A stretch of DNA of 64,000 nt from Polynucleobacter sp. MG-6-Vaara-E2 (lineage in GTDB: Bacteria; Pseudomonadota; Gammaproteobacteria; Burkholderiales; Burkholderiaceae): contig NZ_CP061303.1 in assembly GCF_018687695.1 (NCBI RefSeq), forward strand, positions 1,381,847 to 1,445,846. Direction: 5' to 3'. Below the pieces are notes generated by a model, which ran no database searches, had not been told where the DNA came from, and was given only the letters and a program-made list of their open reading frames with translations. Of this stretch, positions 7,844 to 15,820 are shown in pieces. The position numbers and the translations under genes are program-made. Position 1 is the stretch's first letter. Every line of letters begins with the position of its first letter.

Positions 7844-9343
7844 ATGCGTGCCAATGAACCACAACCCTTTCCAGTGATTTTGATCGAAGATGATGATGAT
7901 CTCAGAGAGGCGATTGCCGTTACTTTGCGGATGAATATGATCGACTTTGTGACTCACCAAAAAGCGGAGACGGTCATTCCATTATTGCGCCCAGATCTGA
8001 AAACGGTTTTAGTAACGGATTACAAATTACCCGGAATGACAGGATTAGATTTACTCAAGATTGCTCAAAAAGAATGTCCTGATCTTCCTGTGGTGATCAT
8101 GACTGCCTTTGCCGATGCCAAGTTGGCTGTAGAAGCTCTGCGTGCTGGCGCAAGGGATTTTCTAATTAAGCCCTTTGTGCCGCAACAGCTCATTGACATC
8201 ATTGCGCGCTATCAGCCAGAATCGATTAAGGCAAACACGGTGTTGACTCCTACTAAGGACACACCACTTGTAGGTTCTGAAATACGTACACCTGAGCATC
8301 AATTAATTGCTGCCGATCCTGAGACTATTGCTACATTTGCTCGCTGCGAGAGAGTAGCTGCAACAGATACGAGCGTCTTGGTCACGGGCCAATCTGGGGT
8401 TGGCAAAGAGTTGGTAGCCCGTCACATCCATCTGCATTCCAAAAGATCAAACGGCCCCTATGTAGCAATTAACTGCGCTGCGATTCCAGATACCTTACTT
8501 GAATCCATTTTATTTGGACATGAAAAAGGCTCCTTTACTGGTGCCACCAAAGCTCAAACTGGTAAATTTGAGCAAGCCCATAAAGGCACGCTTTTTTTAG
8601 ATGAAATTGGCGAAATGCCAGCTTCTTTGCAAGCCAAGCTATTGCGAGTGTTACAAGACAAAATGATAGAAAGAATCGGCTCTACTGAATTAATTCAAGC
8701 TGATGTCAGGGTTATTGCAGCAACCAACCGCAATCTTCAGGAGCAAGTCAAAAGTGGCAAGTTTCGGGAGGACCTCTACTTTCGATTGGCTGTATTCCCG
8801 ATCCACGTAGCCGAACTTTCTAAACGTCCACTAGACATATTGCCGCTAGCCGATTTCTTTTTATCCCGCTACCGCCTCAATATTGGTCGAGATCAGCTCT
8901 GCTTGAGCGAAGGGGCAAAAAAACTACTACAAGCTTATTCTTGGCCAGGAAATGTTCGGGAACTAGAAAATATTATCCAAAGATCCGTATTACTAGCTGA
9001 TGGTGATGAAATCTTGGCAGAGGACTTGGAGCTAGAGGCTGTAGGCGTTCATTTTTCAGAAATGGCAAAAAGTGCCGCTAAGGAGTTGCCACCTGAGGTC
9101 AATGGGACCAGCAATATGGCTGTAGATGGTGCTTTAGATGCCTCAAAAAGTGGCACAAATATTGCATCAGATATAGATGAACTTGCTCAAGATATTGATT
9201 CAATAGAACGTGAGCATATTCTGAAAGTTTTGGCCAAAGTTGATGGAAACAGAACCAAAGCTGTAGAAATATTGGGGATTTCAGCAAGAGCGCTGCGCTA
9301 CAAGCTTAAATCCTACAAAGAGGCTGGCTTTATTAACGATTGA
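7844..9343 (+). CDS. fleR: Sigma-54-dependent flagellar response regulator (FleR/FlrC type)
   Basis: 499 residues. Receiver domain at about 10-122 with acidic pocket EDDDD, phospho-acceptor Asp59 in VTDYKLPGMTG and Lys109. AAA+ domain at about 145-375 with Walker A GQSGVGKE (182-189), the sigma-54 contact loop as GSFTGA (229-234, Ala to Ser variant of GAFTGA) and FLDEIGEMP as Walker B. A C-terminal Fis-type helix-turn-helix (about 455-490) includes NRTKAVEILGISARALRYKL. It activates RpoN promoters of mid-class flagellar genes. The partner RpoN is encoded at 30546, and a good sigma-54 site precedes fliD. Confidence 0.9.
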   Translation: MRANEPQPFPVILIEDDDDLREAIAVTLRMNMIDFVTHQKAETVIPLLRPDLKTVLVTDYKLPGMTGLDLLKIAQKECPDLPVVIMTAFADAKLAVEALRAGARDFLIKPFVPQQLIDIIARYQPESIKANTVLTPTKDTPLVGSEIRTPEHQLIAADPETIATFARCERVAATDTSVLVTGQSGVGKELVARHIHLHSKRSNGPYVAINCAAIPDTLLESILFGHEKGSFTGATKAQTGKFEQAHKGTLFLDEIGEMPASLQAKLLRVLQDKMIERIGSTELIQADVRVIAATNRNLQEQVKSGKFREDLYFRLAVFPIHVAELSKRPLDILPLADFFLSRYRLNIGRDQLCLSEGAKKLLQAYSWPGNVRELENIIQRSVLLADGDEILAEDLELEAVGVHFSEMAKSAAKELPPEVNGTSNMAVDGALDASKSGTNIASDIDELAQDIDSIEREHILKVLAKVDGNRTKAVEILGISARALRYKLKSYKEAGFIND

Positions 9344-9363
9344 TTTTGTTGGATAATATGGAC

Positions 9364-9687
9364 ATGAGTACTCCGAACGTAGATGCCATGATTTCCCGGA
9401 TGCAAGCACTTGCTGCTGCAGCCAGTGGGAAACCTGTCGCTACAGATGCCCAAGGTTCTAATGGGGTTGATTTCTCTGCCATCCTGAAAAATGCCATTGA
9501 GAACGTCAATACAGCCCAAAATAGCGCACAAGCAAAAGCTCAGTCATTTTCTACTGGGGCATCTGATACCTCATTGGAAGATGTCATCGTCTCTTTACAA
9601 AAAGCCAATCTTTCACTGCAAGGCATGATTGCAGTTCGAAATAAGCTGGTTGACGCTTATAAAGAAGTGACCAATCTGCAAGTTTAA
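9364..9687 (+). CDS. fliE: Flagellar hook-basal body protein FliE
   Basis: About 107 residues (MSTPNVDAMISRMQAL...). The C-terminal half carries the conserved FliE pattern DTSLEDVIVSLQKANLSLQ followed by AVRNKLVDAYKEV. FliE is the adaptor joining the MS-ring to the proximal rod and is an early export substrate. I prefer the ATG at 9364, since GGAT at 9351-9354 then lies nine bases upstream. ATG 9358 is also possible, and a TTG overlapping the fleR stop is less likely. It follows fleR directly and is probably co-transcribed with it. Confidence 0.92.
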   Translation: MSTPNVDAMISRMQALAAAASGKPVATDAQGSNGVDFSAILKNAIENVNTAQNSAQAKAQSFSTGASDTSLEDVIVSLQKANLSLQGMIAVRNKLVDAYKEVTNLQV

Positions 9688-9783
9688 GATTTAGTATTTG
9701 CTTAATCTGGTTTCTTGCCTTTCCCGCATGACAGCATTCTGATTTAGCCTCTTGGCTTAAAACCTGTTTTTGCCATGGTTAAA

Positions 9784-10068
9784 TTAGTCTTGCGTTGGTC
9801 TTTCAAGTGTTTTGCCATCTAACTCATAGGCCCAAGCAAGTACTTCTGCTACTGCGGCATATAGTTTTGGCGGCACTAATTCATTTAATTTAAGTTGCAT
9901 TAAAAACTCTACCAATTCAGGTTCTATTTTGGTCGGAATTCCCATTTCTTTTGCTTTAGCCAAAATAGCCTCGGCAATGAAACCTTCGCCTTGCCCTGTA
10001 ATACGGGGGGCAGCACTATTCATCTCATATTTGAGTGCAACTGCTTTGAGCGTCTTTTTTTCTTCCAT
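9784..10068 (-). CDS. fhlB: Stand-alone FlhB C-terminal-domain protein (FhlB/FlhX type)
   Basis: 94 residues with no membrane segment, resembling only the cytoplasmic C-terminal domain of FlhB/YscU proteins: AVALKYEMNSAAPRITGQGEG, then AKEMGIPTKIEPELVEFL. The autocleavage NPTH motif of full FlhB is absent. Such free domains are known beside a FliK-like gene and can substitute for the cleaved FlhB C-domain in substrate switching. Here it lies four bases after the FliK-domain gene at 10073, consistent with that pairing. Full-length FlhB is not in the window. Confidence 0.85.
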   Translation of the reverse strand: MEEKKTLKAVALKYEMNSAAPRITGQGEGFIAEAILAKAKEMGIPTKIEPELVEFLMQLKLNELVPPKLYAAVAEVLAWAYELDGKTLERPTQD

Positions 10069-10072
10069 CGGC

Positions 10073-11128
10073 TTATACCTCCGCTTGACCCAGACTCACC
10101 CGAGTTTCAGGATCAATATGCGTATGCAATTGCTCTTCTAAATTCGAAAAGGCTTTAGATAGACTTGCTTGCGCAGATGCACCTGCCTGAATGACTAACT
10201 GCAGGCTTTCACCAAACTGCGTGCCAATAATTTTTAAGGGGCCAAGATTAGGCAAGCCTACTTCTAAGGTAATTCGAGAACCCTTCTCTAATTGACTTGG
10301 TTGACTAGGGTCCGAGCGCCAGGCATCTTCACGATAAAGGCGACCTTGTACATTGGGCATTAATTGACCTTGCCACAATAAATCGCCACGCAAGAGTAGA
10401 CGTACGGAATCTTGAACCATTGGCGCATTACTGGATAATTGAGCGATGAGCTCACTAGCCTGCTGATGATCGCCGGGTGGGACAAATGAATTGCTAATAT
10501 CATCAGCGTTGCCAGCAGGAAACAATATTTTCTTTAATTGATCTGCAGCAAAAATACCGGAAGCTTGTAAGCTTTGATACAGAGCGCCCATCATTGCCTT
10601 AGGATCTTGGGTATTTAAGTGCCCCACATCTATCGCTGGCCAACTAACTACCACATTATTGGACGGATTTAAGCTGGCTTGTTGGCGTGAACTTGGTACC
10701 GATTCTGGTACGTCAGCAACTAAGATGTCAGAGAGTAGTTGACCCAAAGCAGCGCTACCCAAACTATCGATCTTGCTAAGATTCTCGGATATTAAATTGC
10801 TTAAGTTAGCCTGTGAGAGTTGAGTCGGCAAACTAGAATTTTGCGTAGCAAGGTTTGATATTTCTAACAATACCGCTTGCTGAACACTGGGCTCTCCAGA
10901 CTCGAGCATGGTCTTTAGTTCTGCCAGATTACCGTTTTGCAAAGCAGTTCTGACTGCATTTCCAGCAGGAGATTCGCCGACTGGCATTGGCATGTTAAGG
11001 GCAATGCGCGGATCTATTGCACTCAGACTTTCTATAACGGATGGTGCTGTAGGCGGAGTAACTAAGTCATTTTTACGAAGATCCACCATTGGACTGACGG
11101 ATAAGTTTGAAGGAATTGGTATTGGCAC
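10073..11128 (-). CDS. Second FliK-type hook-length control domain protein
   Basis: 351 residues. The N-terminal two-thirds are low-complexity and helical. The C-terminal part (about 245-345) matches the Flg_hook/FliK C-domain: LLLRGDLLWQGQLMP, ITLEVGLPNLGPLKIIGTQF, then an amphipathic helix (AFSNLEEQLHTH). It is probably a cytoplasmic or secreted regulator of export specificity that works with the FhlB-like protein encoded immediately downstream. The canonical fliK lies at the other end of the cluster (1-694), so this is a paralogue or specialised form. Exact function is unknown. Confidence 0.75.
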   Translation of the reverse strand: MPIPIPSNLSVSPMVDLRKNDLVTPPTAPSVIESLSAIDPRIALNMPMPVGESPAGNAVRTALQNGNLAELKTMLESGEPSVQQAVLLEISNLATQNSSLPTQLSQANLSNLISENLSKIDSLGSAALGQLLSDILVADVPESVPSSRQQASLNPSNNVVVSWPAIDVGHLNTQDPKAMMGALYQSLQASGIFAADQLKKILFPAGNADDISNSFVPPGDHQQASELIAQLSSNAPMVQDSVRLLLRGDLLWQGQLMPNVQGRLYREDAWRSDPSQPSQLEKGSRITLEVGLPNLGPLKIIGTQFGESLQLVIQAGASAQASLSKAFSNLEEQLHTHIDPETRVSLGQAEV

Positions 11129-11218
11129 TCCACCTCCCTTGCTAAATTCAATATTTAGGGATCAACACCTAAGAGCTTGCCGCGCTCACTTTTCTACAGA
11201 ACGATTGTCTAACTTGAT

Positions 11219-11620
11219 CTAACCCGCTTGGCTAAGGTTAACACTATTGGGGGAGAGCTCAACCCAAGCCTCATAGAGTGGGGTCAGCGTATTAATCACG
11301 TCTTGCACCTTCTCCGGTGAGCGGCCCACCCTTGCATTTAATAGTTCTTGCATAGACCAGACATAAATAGCACTCAGGTTATGGGCAACATCTTTGCCTT
11401 TTTCGTAGTCTAAGCAACCAAGCAAACCTTGCTGAATCAAATCACTGGCTTTGATAAAGTACTCAATTCCTAATTTGCCTTTTTCAAGCTCCTGCTTAGC
11501 GAGCTTTAAATGATCAAATATTCGTTGATGAATTAACACAATGAGTTCACGAGCATCGCCACCCAAGACTGCAGTCATCGTCTCATTTTCTGCGTACCTA
11601 AAGGCTGCTTTTCTTGACAT
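11219..11620 (-). CDS. fliS: Flagellar export chaperone FliS
   Basis: About 133 residues, all helical, in FliS size range. Characteristic features are ARELIVLIHQRIFDHLKLAK and the later segment NLSAIYVWSMQELLNARVG. FliS binds the flagellin C-terminus, prevents premature polymerisation and delivers flagellin to FlhA. I prefer ATG 11620; a GTG start at 11635 would add five residues (MDSEI). It lies 33 bases downstream of fliD, the usual fliD-fliS order, with fliC nearby. Confidence 0.9.
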   Translation of the reverse strand: MSRKAAFRYAENETMTAVLGGDARELIVLIHQRIFDHLKLAKQELEKGKLGIEYFIKASDLIQQGLLGCLDYEKGKDVAHNLSAIYVWSMQELLNARVGRSPEKVQDVINTLTPLYEAWVELSPNSVNLSQAG

Positions 11621-11653
11621 TATCTCGCTATCCACACAGAGTTTTAAGATTCA

Positions 11654-13162
11654 TTATTTGTTATTTTGACCATTTGTCAAACCGCTTAATGCGCTAGTGA
11701 GTGAGTTACTAGTATTGTTTAATTGGAATAATAGTGCATTTAATGCTGAGTACTGAGCAGTGTAACTTGTCTGCTTTTGATCTAGCACCAATTGCAATGC
11801 AACCTCTTTTTTATTCAAATCATCGATATTACTTTGCTCATTCTTAATCATCTGATCAAAAGCGCCTGCTAATGTCTGTGTACCAGCTTGTGTCGTTGAA
11901 GTTGTTACCTTTAATAAAGAAGTGAGATAGGTATCCAAGTTAACGTCAGTGGTGTTTTTACTGATTTCAGCGCCCGTAACAGGATCTCTAACGACATAGG
12001 TTTGATAGCCAACCTTGATTCCTGAAGCTAAAATTGCTGAAGCATTACTAACCGCATTATAAGTAGTGGCATTAAATTTAGCCGTTCCGTCATATTGCAT
12101 TTCAAAGCCCAGCTCACCCAGACTGATGTTGCTTGACGTACCGCCCAAAGTGTAGTGTATGTCGCCAGCCAGCATTGATTTAATTTGATTTAAAAAATTT
12201 AAGGCTGTCGGAGTATTAGCCAAAGAACCGTCAGTGGTAACACCGCTAGAAGAGCCAGCTCTTGCACTCAATTTTTTCGCAGTGGTGACTAGGTCATTAA
12301 AAGCATCAACCAGACTTTGCATGACTTGGGGAGCTTTATCAGCTCCTGGATCGACGCTAATCGTTTGAGATGTTGCGCTTGCCTTCACTAAATTGATGGT
12401 GACGCCAGATAGCGCATCAGTAATGCTATTAGTTTTTCTGGTGTAAGACACGCCATCAAGGGTAAAGGTAGCATCTTGCGCACTCACAACTGTTGGGGCA
12501 ACGGGGGATCCTGGAGTTCCCCCCAGACCATTTACTGACCCACCACCTGAAGCAGTATGAGAGAACGAGATCGTATTATCAGATCCCGGCTTGGTTCCCT
12601 GGATTTTGAGAGCATAGTTCGATCCTGATGTTGGGACAATACTGGCGCTCAGATTATCCCCCGTGGCATTGATCCAATTTTTTAGGTCATCAATCGTGGT
12701 AGTTGCCATCGTTACGCCCGTTGGGGGAGTATAGGTGTAAGACCTCGATCCAATGGAGATTGAAAAGGTATCACCTGCTGCTAATCCAGCATTGGCGGTA
12801 GTCGAGCCAAACTGATCAAATGTTATCTGACCAGGCTGAGCAACCTGGCTTACTAAAATATCGTGGCGCCCTTGAACAGCGCCAGTCGAGTTCGTAATTT
12901 GGACCACCGTCTGATCTGAACTAGAAGACACCAACGAAGATAAAGCAGTTGGATCTTGCAAATTTTCTAATGCAGTTTGGAAGCTTGCAACTTTGCTTTT
13001 TAATGTGCCTAAGTCGCTGATGAGGGTAGTCTTACTAGTAATGTTATTTTTGAGCGTTGTCATTGGCACTTGTTCAGATGCCATTAATTGCGAAACGATA
13101 CTAGCCACGTCGATACTAGCAGTACCAGAACTGGTGCTTGAGGATGTGGTGGAAATCGACAT
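11654..13162 (-). CDS. fliD: Flagellar filament cap protein FliD (HAP2)
   Basis: 502 residues, typical size. The N-terminal FliD domain begins MSISTTSSS and includes TASIDVASIVSQLMASEQVP and a long coiled coil. The central part is Ser/Thr/Gly-rich. The C-terminal D0/D1 coil (FDQMIKNEQSNIDDLNKKE) is followed by an Asn/Ser/Leu-rich end. FliD caps the growing filament and folds exported flagellin. A strong sigma-54-type promoter lies at 13213-13228 and probably drives fliD-fliS. Confidence 0.95.
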   Translation of the reverse strand: MSISTTSSSTSSGTASIDVASIVSQLMASEQVPMTTLKNNITSKTTLISDLGTLKSKVASFQTALENLQDPTALSSLVSSSSDQTVVQITNSTGAVQGRHDILVSQVAQPGQITFDQFGSTTANAGLAAGDTFSISIGSRSYTYTPPTGVTMATTTIDDLKNWINATGDNLSASIVPTSGSNYALKIQGTKPGSDNTISFSHTASGGGSVNGLGGTPGSPVAPTVVSAQDATFTLDGVSYTRKTNSITDALSGVTINLVKASATSQTISVDPGADKAPQVMQSLVDAFNDLVTTAKKLSARAGSSSGVTTDGSLANTPTALNFLNQIKSMLAGDIHYTLGGTSSNISLGELGFEMQYDGTAKFNATTYNAVSNASAILASGIKVGYQTYVVRDPVTGAEISKNTTDVNLDTYLTSLLKVTTSTTQAGTQTLAGAFDQMIKNEQSNIDDLNKKEVALQLVLDQKQTSYTAQYSALNALLFQLNNTSNSLTSALSGLTNGQNNK

Positions 13163-13212
13163 ATCTACCTATTTAATCAACGCGTTTCTGAAGACGAGTA
13201 CGCTTTAAAGAA

Positions 13213-13228
13213 AGCAATTTTCATGCCA
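13213..13228 (-). promoter_or_regulatory. Sigma-54 promoter for fliD-fliS
   Basis: On the minus strand the sequence reads TGGCAT-GAAAA-TTGCT, matching the -24/-12 consensus TGGCAC-N5-TTGCW at all but one position, with exact GG-N10-GC spacing. It ends about 50 bases before the fliD start. RpoN and an NtrC-type activator are both encoded in this window. Confidence 0.7.
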
Positions 13229-13250
13229 TCTTGAGAGGACTTAGCTTGAT

Positions 13251-13655
13251 TTAGGCTTTTTGGTGAATCAATGCTGAAATCTGATCAAAGCTGTGCGCCA
13301 ACCTCAAAACCTCCTCGGAGGGCATCTGCCTGATCACTTCACCGGTACTAGGGTTAGTTACGCGAACCACATGGTAGCCAGTAGAGCCGTCAATTGAAAA
13401 GTCTAAGTTACGCCCCATGGAGCTGACAAAACTTTGCATTTGCTGAGCAGCAGCTTCTACTGCCTGACGGGATTGCTGGGTAATTTGTTGAATATTGGAA
13501 GGTTTAAATTCTACGCTGGCGGCAGCGGATACGGCCTGAGCGTCGGTATTAGTGCGAGCATTTACTACCGTACCCATACCAGGAGGTTGATTAAGTTGTG
13601 CAGAGCCAGACGGAATGACTGACGCAGTTGCAGATTTACTAGTAATTTCTCCCAT
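13251..13655 (-). CDS. flaG: FlaG family flagellar protein
   Basis: 134 residues. A low-complexity N-terminal half precedes the conserved FlaG domain (about 85-130): GRNLDFSIDGSTGYHVVRV, then NPSTGEVIRQMPSEEVLRL. FlaG proteins influence filament length and are secreted or filament-associated; their precise role is not settled. The gene lies between fliC and fliD, its usual place. A hairpin separates it from fliC, so it may be transcribed partly by read-through. Confidence 0.92.
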   Translation of the reverse strand: MGEITSKSATASVIPSGSAQLNQPPGMGTVVNARTNTDAQAVSAAASVEFKPSNIQQITQQSRQAVEAAAQQMQSFVSSMGRNLDFSIDGSTGYHVVRVTNPSTGEVIRQMPSEEVLRLAHSFDQISALIHQKA

Positions 13656-13678
13656 TTTCTACTCCTTACTCTAAAGTC

Positions 13679-13704
13679 AGAAATCGGCCAATGGGCCGAC
13701 TTCT
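13679..13704 (-). terminator. Hairpin between fliC and flaG
   Basis: On the minus strand AGAAGTCGGCC and GGCCGATTTCT form an 11-bp stem with one G-T pair around a four-base loop. It lies 16 bases after the fliC stop. The following bases are not a clean T-run, so it may be a leaky terminator or an RNA-stabilising 3' structure that keeps fliC mRNA more abundant than flaG. Confidence 0.55.
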
Positions 13705-13719
13705 GCTAAAGATAACCGC

Positions 13720-14502
13720 TTATTTCAATAATGACAAGATGACGTTAGGCATCTGGTTTGCTTGGGCCAACATCGCTGTAGCGGCCTGTTGCATGATCTG
13801 ACCCTTAGTCAAGTTGGCTGTCTCTGAGGCAAAGTCAGTATCAACAATCGCTGAACGCGCATTCTTAATATTAGCACTTTGCGCCATGAGGTTTTGTGAA
13901 GAATACGTTGCACGACCAACTAAAGCACCCATCTTGGCACGCTCATTAGAAATGCGCAGTAGATCAGCATCAACTACAGAGAAGTCTGTGGCAGTTGTAT
14001 CAACTGTAGCGTTAGCTACTGTGAAGGAAATTGTTGTACCGACATCAACACCAGACTGAATATCATAAGTGGTAGAGCCGCTGGTATCGAGCAGATTTAC
14101 GCCGTTATAAACAGCTTCCTTAATTGTCAAATCGACTTGATCTTTGATGGACTGAGCTTCAGTGGTAATCGCTGTTTTTTGATCTGTACTTAAGGCATTG
14201 TTACCGTACTCAGTACCCAAAGTCTTCATACGCAAGAGCATACTTTGGATTGTTGACAATGCGGTTTCAGCCACTTGCGCCATACCGATGATGTCGCTTA
14301 GGTTGTGGTTTGCTTGGTCAAGGCCTGCAATTTGTGAGGACATGCCCATGCTAATTGCTAAGCCTGCAGAGTCGTCTTTTGCGCTATTGATACGCACACC
14401 TGACGATAGTCGCTGAACGGATGTTGCCAAGTTAGATTGAGCTGCGCTCAAGTTGTTCTGGGCATACACAGAAGCCATGTTGGTATTAATAACGGTAGAC
14501 AT
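13720..14502 (-). CDS. fliC: Flagellin FliC
   Basis: 260 residues, a short flagellin. The N-terminal D0/D1 helices (MSTVINTNMASVYAQNNL, RLSSGVRINSAKDDSAGLAI) and C-terminal D1/D0 (FASETANLTKGQIMQQ, QANQMPNVILSLLK) are complete. Only about 60 residues lie between them, so the surface D2/D3 domains are missing or minimal. It is the filament subunit, exported with FliS. A sigma-28-type promoter sits at 14558-14584, and FliA is encoded at 20492. A good AGGAG-type ribosome site precedes the ATG. Confidence 0.97.
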   Translation of the reverse strand: MSTVINTNMASVYAQNNLSAAQSNLATSVQRLSSGVRINSAKDDSAGLAISMGMSSQIAGLDQANHNLSDIIGMAQVAETALSTIQSMLLRMKTLGTEYGNNALSTDQKTAITTEAQSIKDQVDLTIKEAVYNGVNLLDTSGSTTYDIQSGVDVGTTISFTVANATVDTTATDFSVVDADLLRISNERAKMGALVGRATYSSQNLMAQSANIKNARSAIVDTDFASETANLTKGQIMQQAATAMLAQANQMPNVILSLLK

Positions 14503-14557
14503 CGTTTTCTCCTAAAATTTTCAGGGCTATCAACATTAGCGCCCCTTGCCTTACCTA

Positions 14558-14584
14558 TTACGGACTTGCTCAACCAAGCGTTTA
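14558..14584 (-). promoter_or_regulatory. Sigma-28 (FliA) promoter of fliC
   Basis: On the minus strand TAAA is followed after exactly 15 bases by GTCCGTAA. The FliA consensus is TAAA-N15-GCCGATAA; the -35 core and spacing are exact and the -10 matches five of eight. It ends about 55 bases upstream of the fliC ATG. FliA and its anti-sigma factor FlgM are both in the window. Confidence 0.65.
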
Positions 14585-14832
14585 GATAAACTTCACTTTG
14601 AATTCATGTAGCCCTATTTAAAAATATAAGTTATTGATTTTATTGATAAAAATGAATCGATGAAAAAATACCCTACCACCCTAATCGCACCCAGGTTGGC
14701 GTTACGGGAATTCAAAATCAAGGTAAATGGGTATAAAAAAGATACTGTGAATTAGCCACTAACACCCTAAAATGGGGTTTAGTTACATTCGCTTTAGGGC
14801 TAATTTTCCCCATTTTTGAGAGTGCTTTTGCC
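14585..14832. other. Non-coding region before the Sel1 gene, with nested inverted repeats
   Basis: Together with the fliC promoter this fills the 330-base gap between fliC and the Sel1-repeat gene. It holds a perfect 9-base inverted repeat AAAATGGGG (14769-14777) / CCCCATTTT (14808-14816). A competing pair CCCTAAA / TTTAGGG (14765-14771 / 14793-14799) uses overlapping bases. The arms could form alternative RNA hairpins in the leader of the downstream gene or bind a protein. No promoter could be assigned with confidence. Confidence 0.4.
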
Positions 14833-15516
14833 ATGCAATTTGATAATCCGCGCCTCCAAGCAGCCATCTCCAACATTGAAAGAGGACGACATGAGGCCGC
14901 CTTTGAGATTTTTTTTGAGGTTGCGCAAAATGAAGCGGATGAGGAAGCTGCTTTTGCCCTGACCAAAATGTGTTTTGATGGTCAATTAACCCCCGAACAG
15001 ATCAATAAGCTATTCGAATGGCTCAATTCCAATAGCCGAAATAGCAATGGTTATGCCAACTACAACGTAGGTTTAATGTATGAGAACGGCATGGGAGAGA
15101 TCGTGCGTAACGTGCCAACTGCTGTTAAATACTATGAAAAGGCCATTAAGGACGAGGTTTTAGATGCCTATTGCAACCTGGGTAATATCTATGTTCTGGG
15201 CACCGGCGCTGACCAAGGTGTAGCTAAAAACGTTCCTAAAGGCGTGGAATTGCTCACTATTGGTGCTAATGGAGGCAGTCGGGTGGCAGCCTATAACTTG
15301 GGAGTTTTATATGAACATGGCACCTCGATACCCCAAGATTATGACCAGGCCTTCTATTTTTTGACCCTAGCTACCCTGCAAAAACACGAGCATGCCCACC
15401 GTTGCCTGATCATTTTTGAAAAGGCAATAAAAAAAGACTTCACCAAGGCCTTTGAGGCTGCTCAGCAGCAATTTTGGAAAATTCAAAATATGCGCCAACT
15501 CTATCGCGCACTCTAA
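14833..15516 (+). CDS. Sel1-like (TPR-type) repeat protein
   Basis: 227 residues, no signal peptide. At least three Sel1-like repeats are visible in the second half: ANYNVGLMYENGMGE, AYCNLGNIYVLGTGAD and AYNLGVLYEHGTSIPQD. Sel1 repeats form helical scaffolds for protein-protein contacts. It sits alone between fliC and flhA, facing flhA, so a cytoplasmic role in flagellar assembly or its control is a reasonable inference, but no target can be named. The ribosome site is weak. Confidence 0.8.
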   Translation: MQFDNPRLQAAISNIERGRHEAAFEIFFEVAQNEADEEAAFALTKMCFDGQLTPEQINKLFEWLNSNSRNSNGYANYNVGLMYENGMGEIVRNVPTAVKYYEKAIKDEVLDAYCNLGNIYVLGTGADQGVAKNVPKGVELLTIGANGGSRVAAYNLGVLYEHGTSIPQDYDQAFYFLTLATLQKHEHAHRCLIIFEKAIKKDFTKAFEAAQQQFWKIQNMRQLYRAL

Positions 15517-15820
15517 CGGGCATCTATTAATTGTGCCAATTGAGCGCTTTTATTGGGTCCATGATTGACCCCTTGGAGGTTTAAAGACTCAATTTAGCCT
15601 ACCTTTTCTCATGGACCCCACTTATGAGGAAATTTTTGCCTTTTTCACACTTTTGGCGCTTTTTTACCCCTATTTTTGACCTGAATAAGGTATATTTAGT
15701 GGCAAATATTTCCTTTTCTACCATATATAGCGGTTTGTGAAGTTTTAGAGTGTATTTAATATCGTTAAGGCAATTTTTGAAGGCATTTTTTACCCCTGTT
15801 TACCTGTGCCTAATTAAGAT
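15517..15820. promoter_or_regulatory. Leader region of flhA with an inverted repeat and GGCAA motifs
   Basis: This 304-base gap precedes the flhA-flhF-flhG-fliA run. It contains a perfect 10-base inverted repeat GGGTCCATGA (15555-15564) / TCATGGACCC (15609-15618) with a 44-base spacer. Near 15702 lies GGCAAATATTTCC, one mismatch from the palindrome at the fliF/fleS boundary. Two further GGCA units (GGCAATTTTTGAAGGCA) lie closer to flhA. No sigma-54 or sigma-28 promoter with correct spacing was found. Confidence 0.4.
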
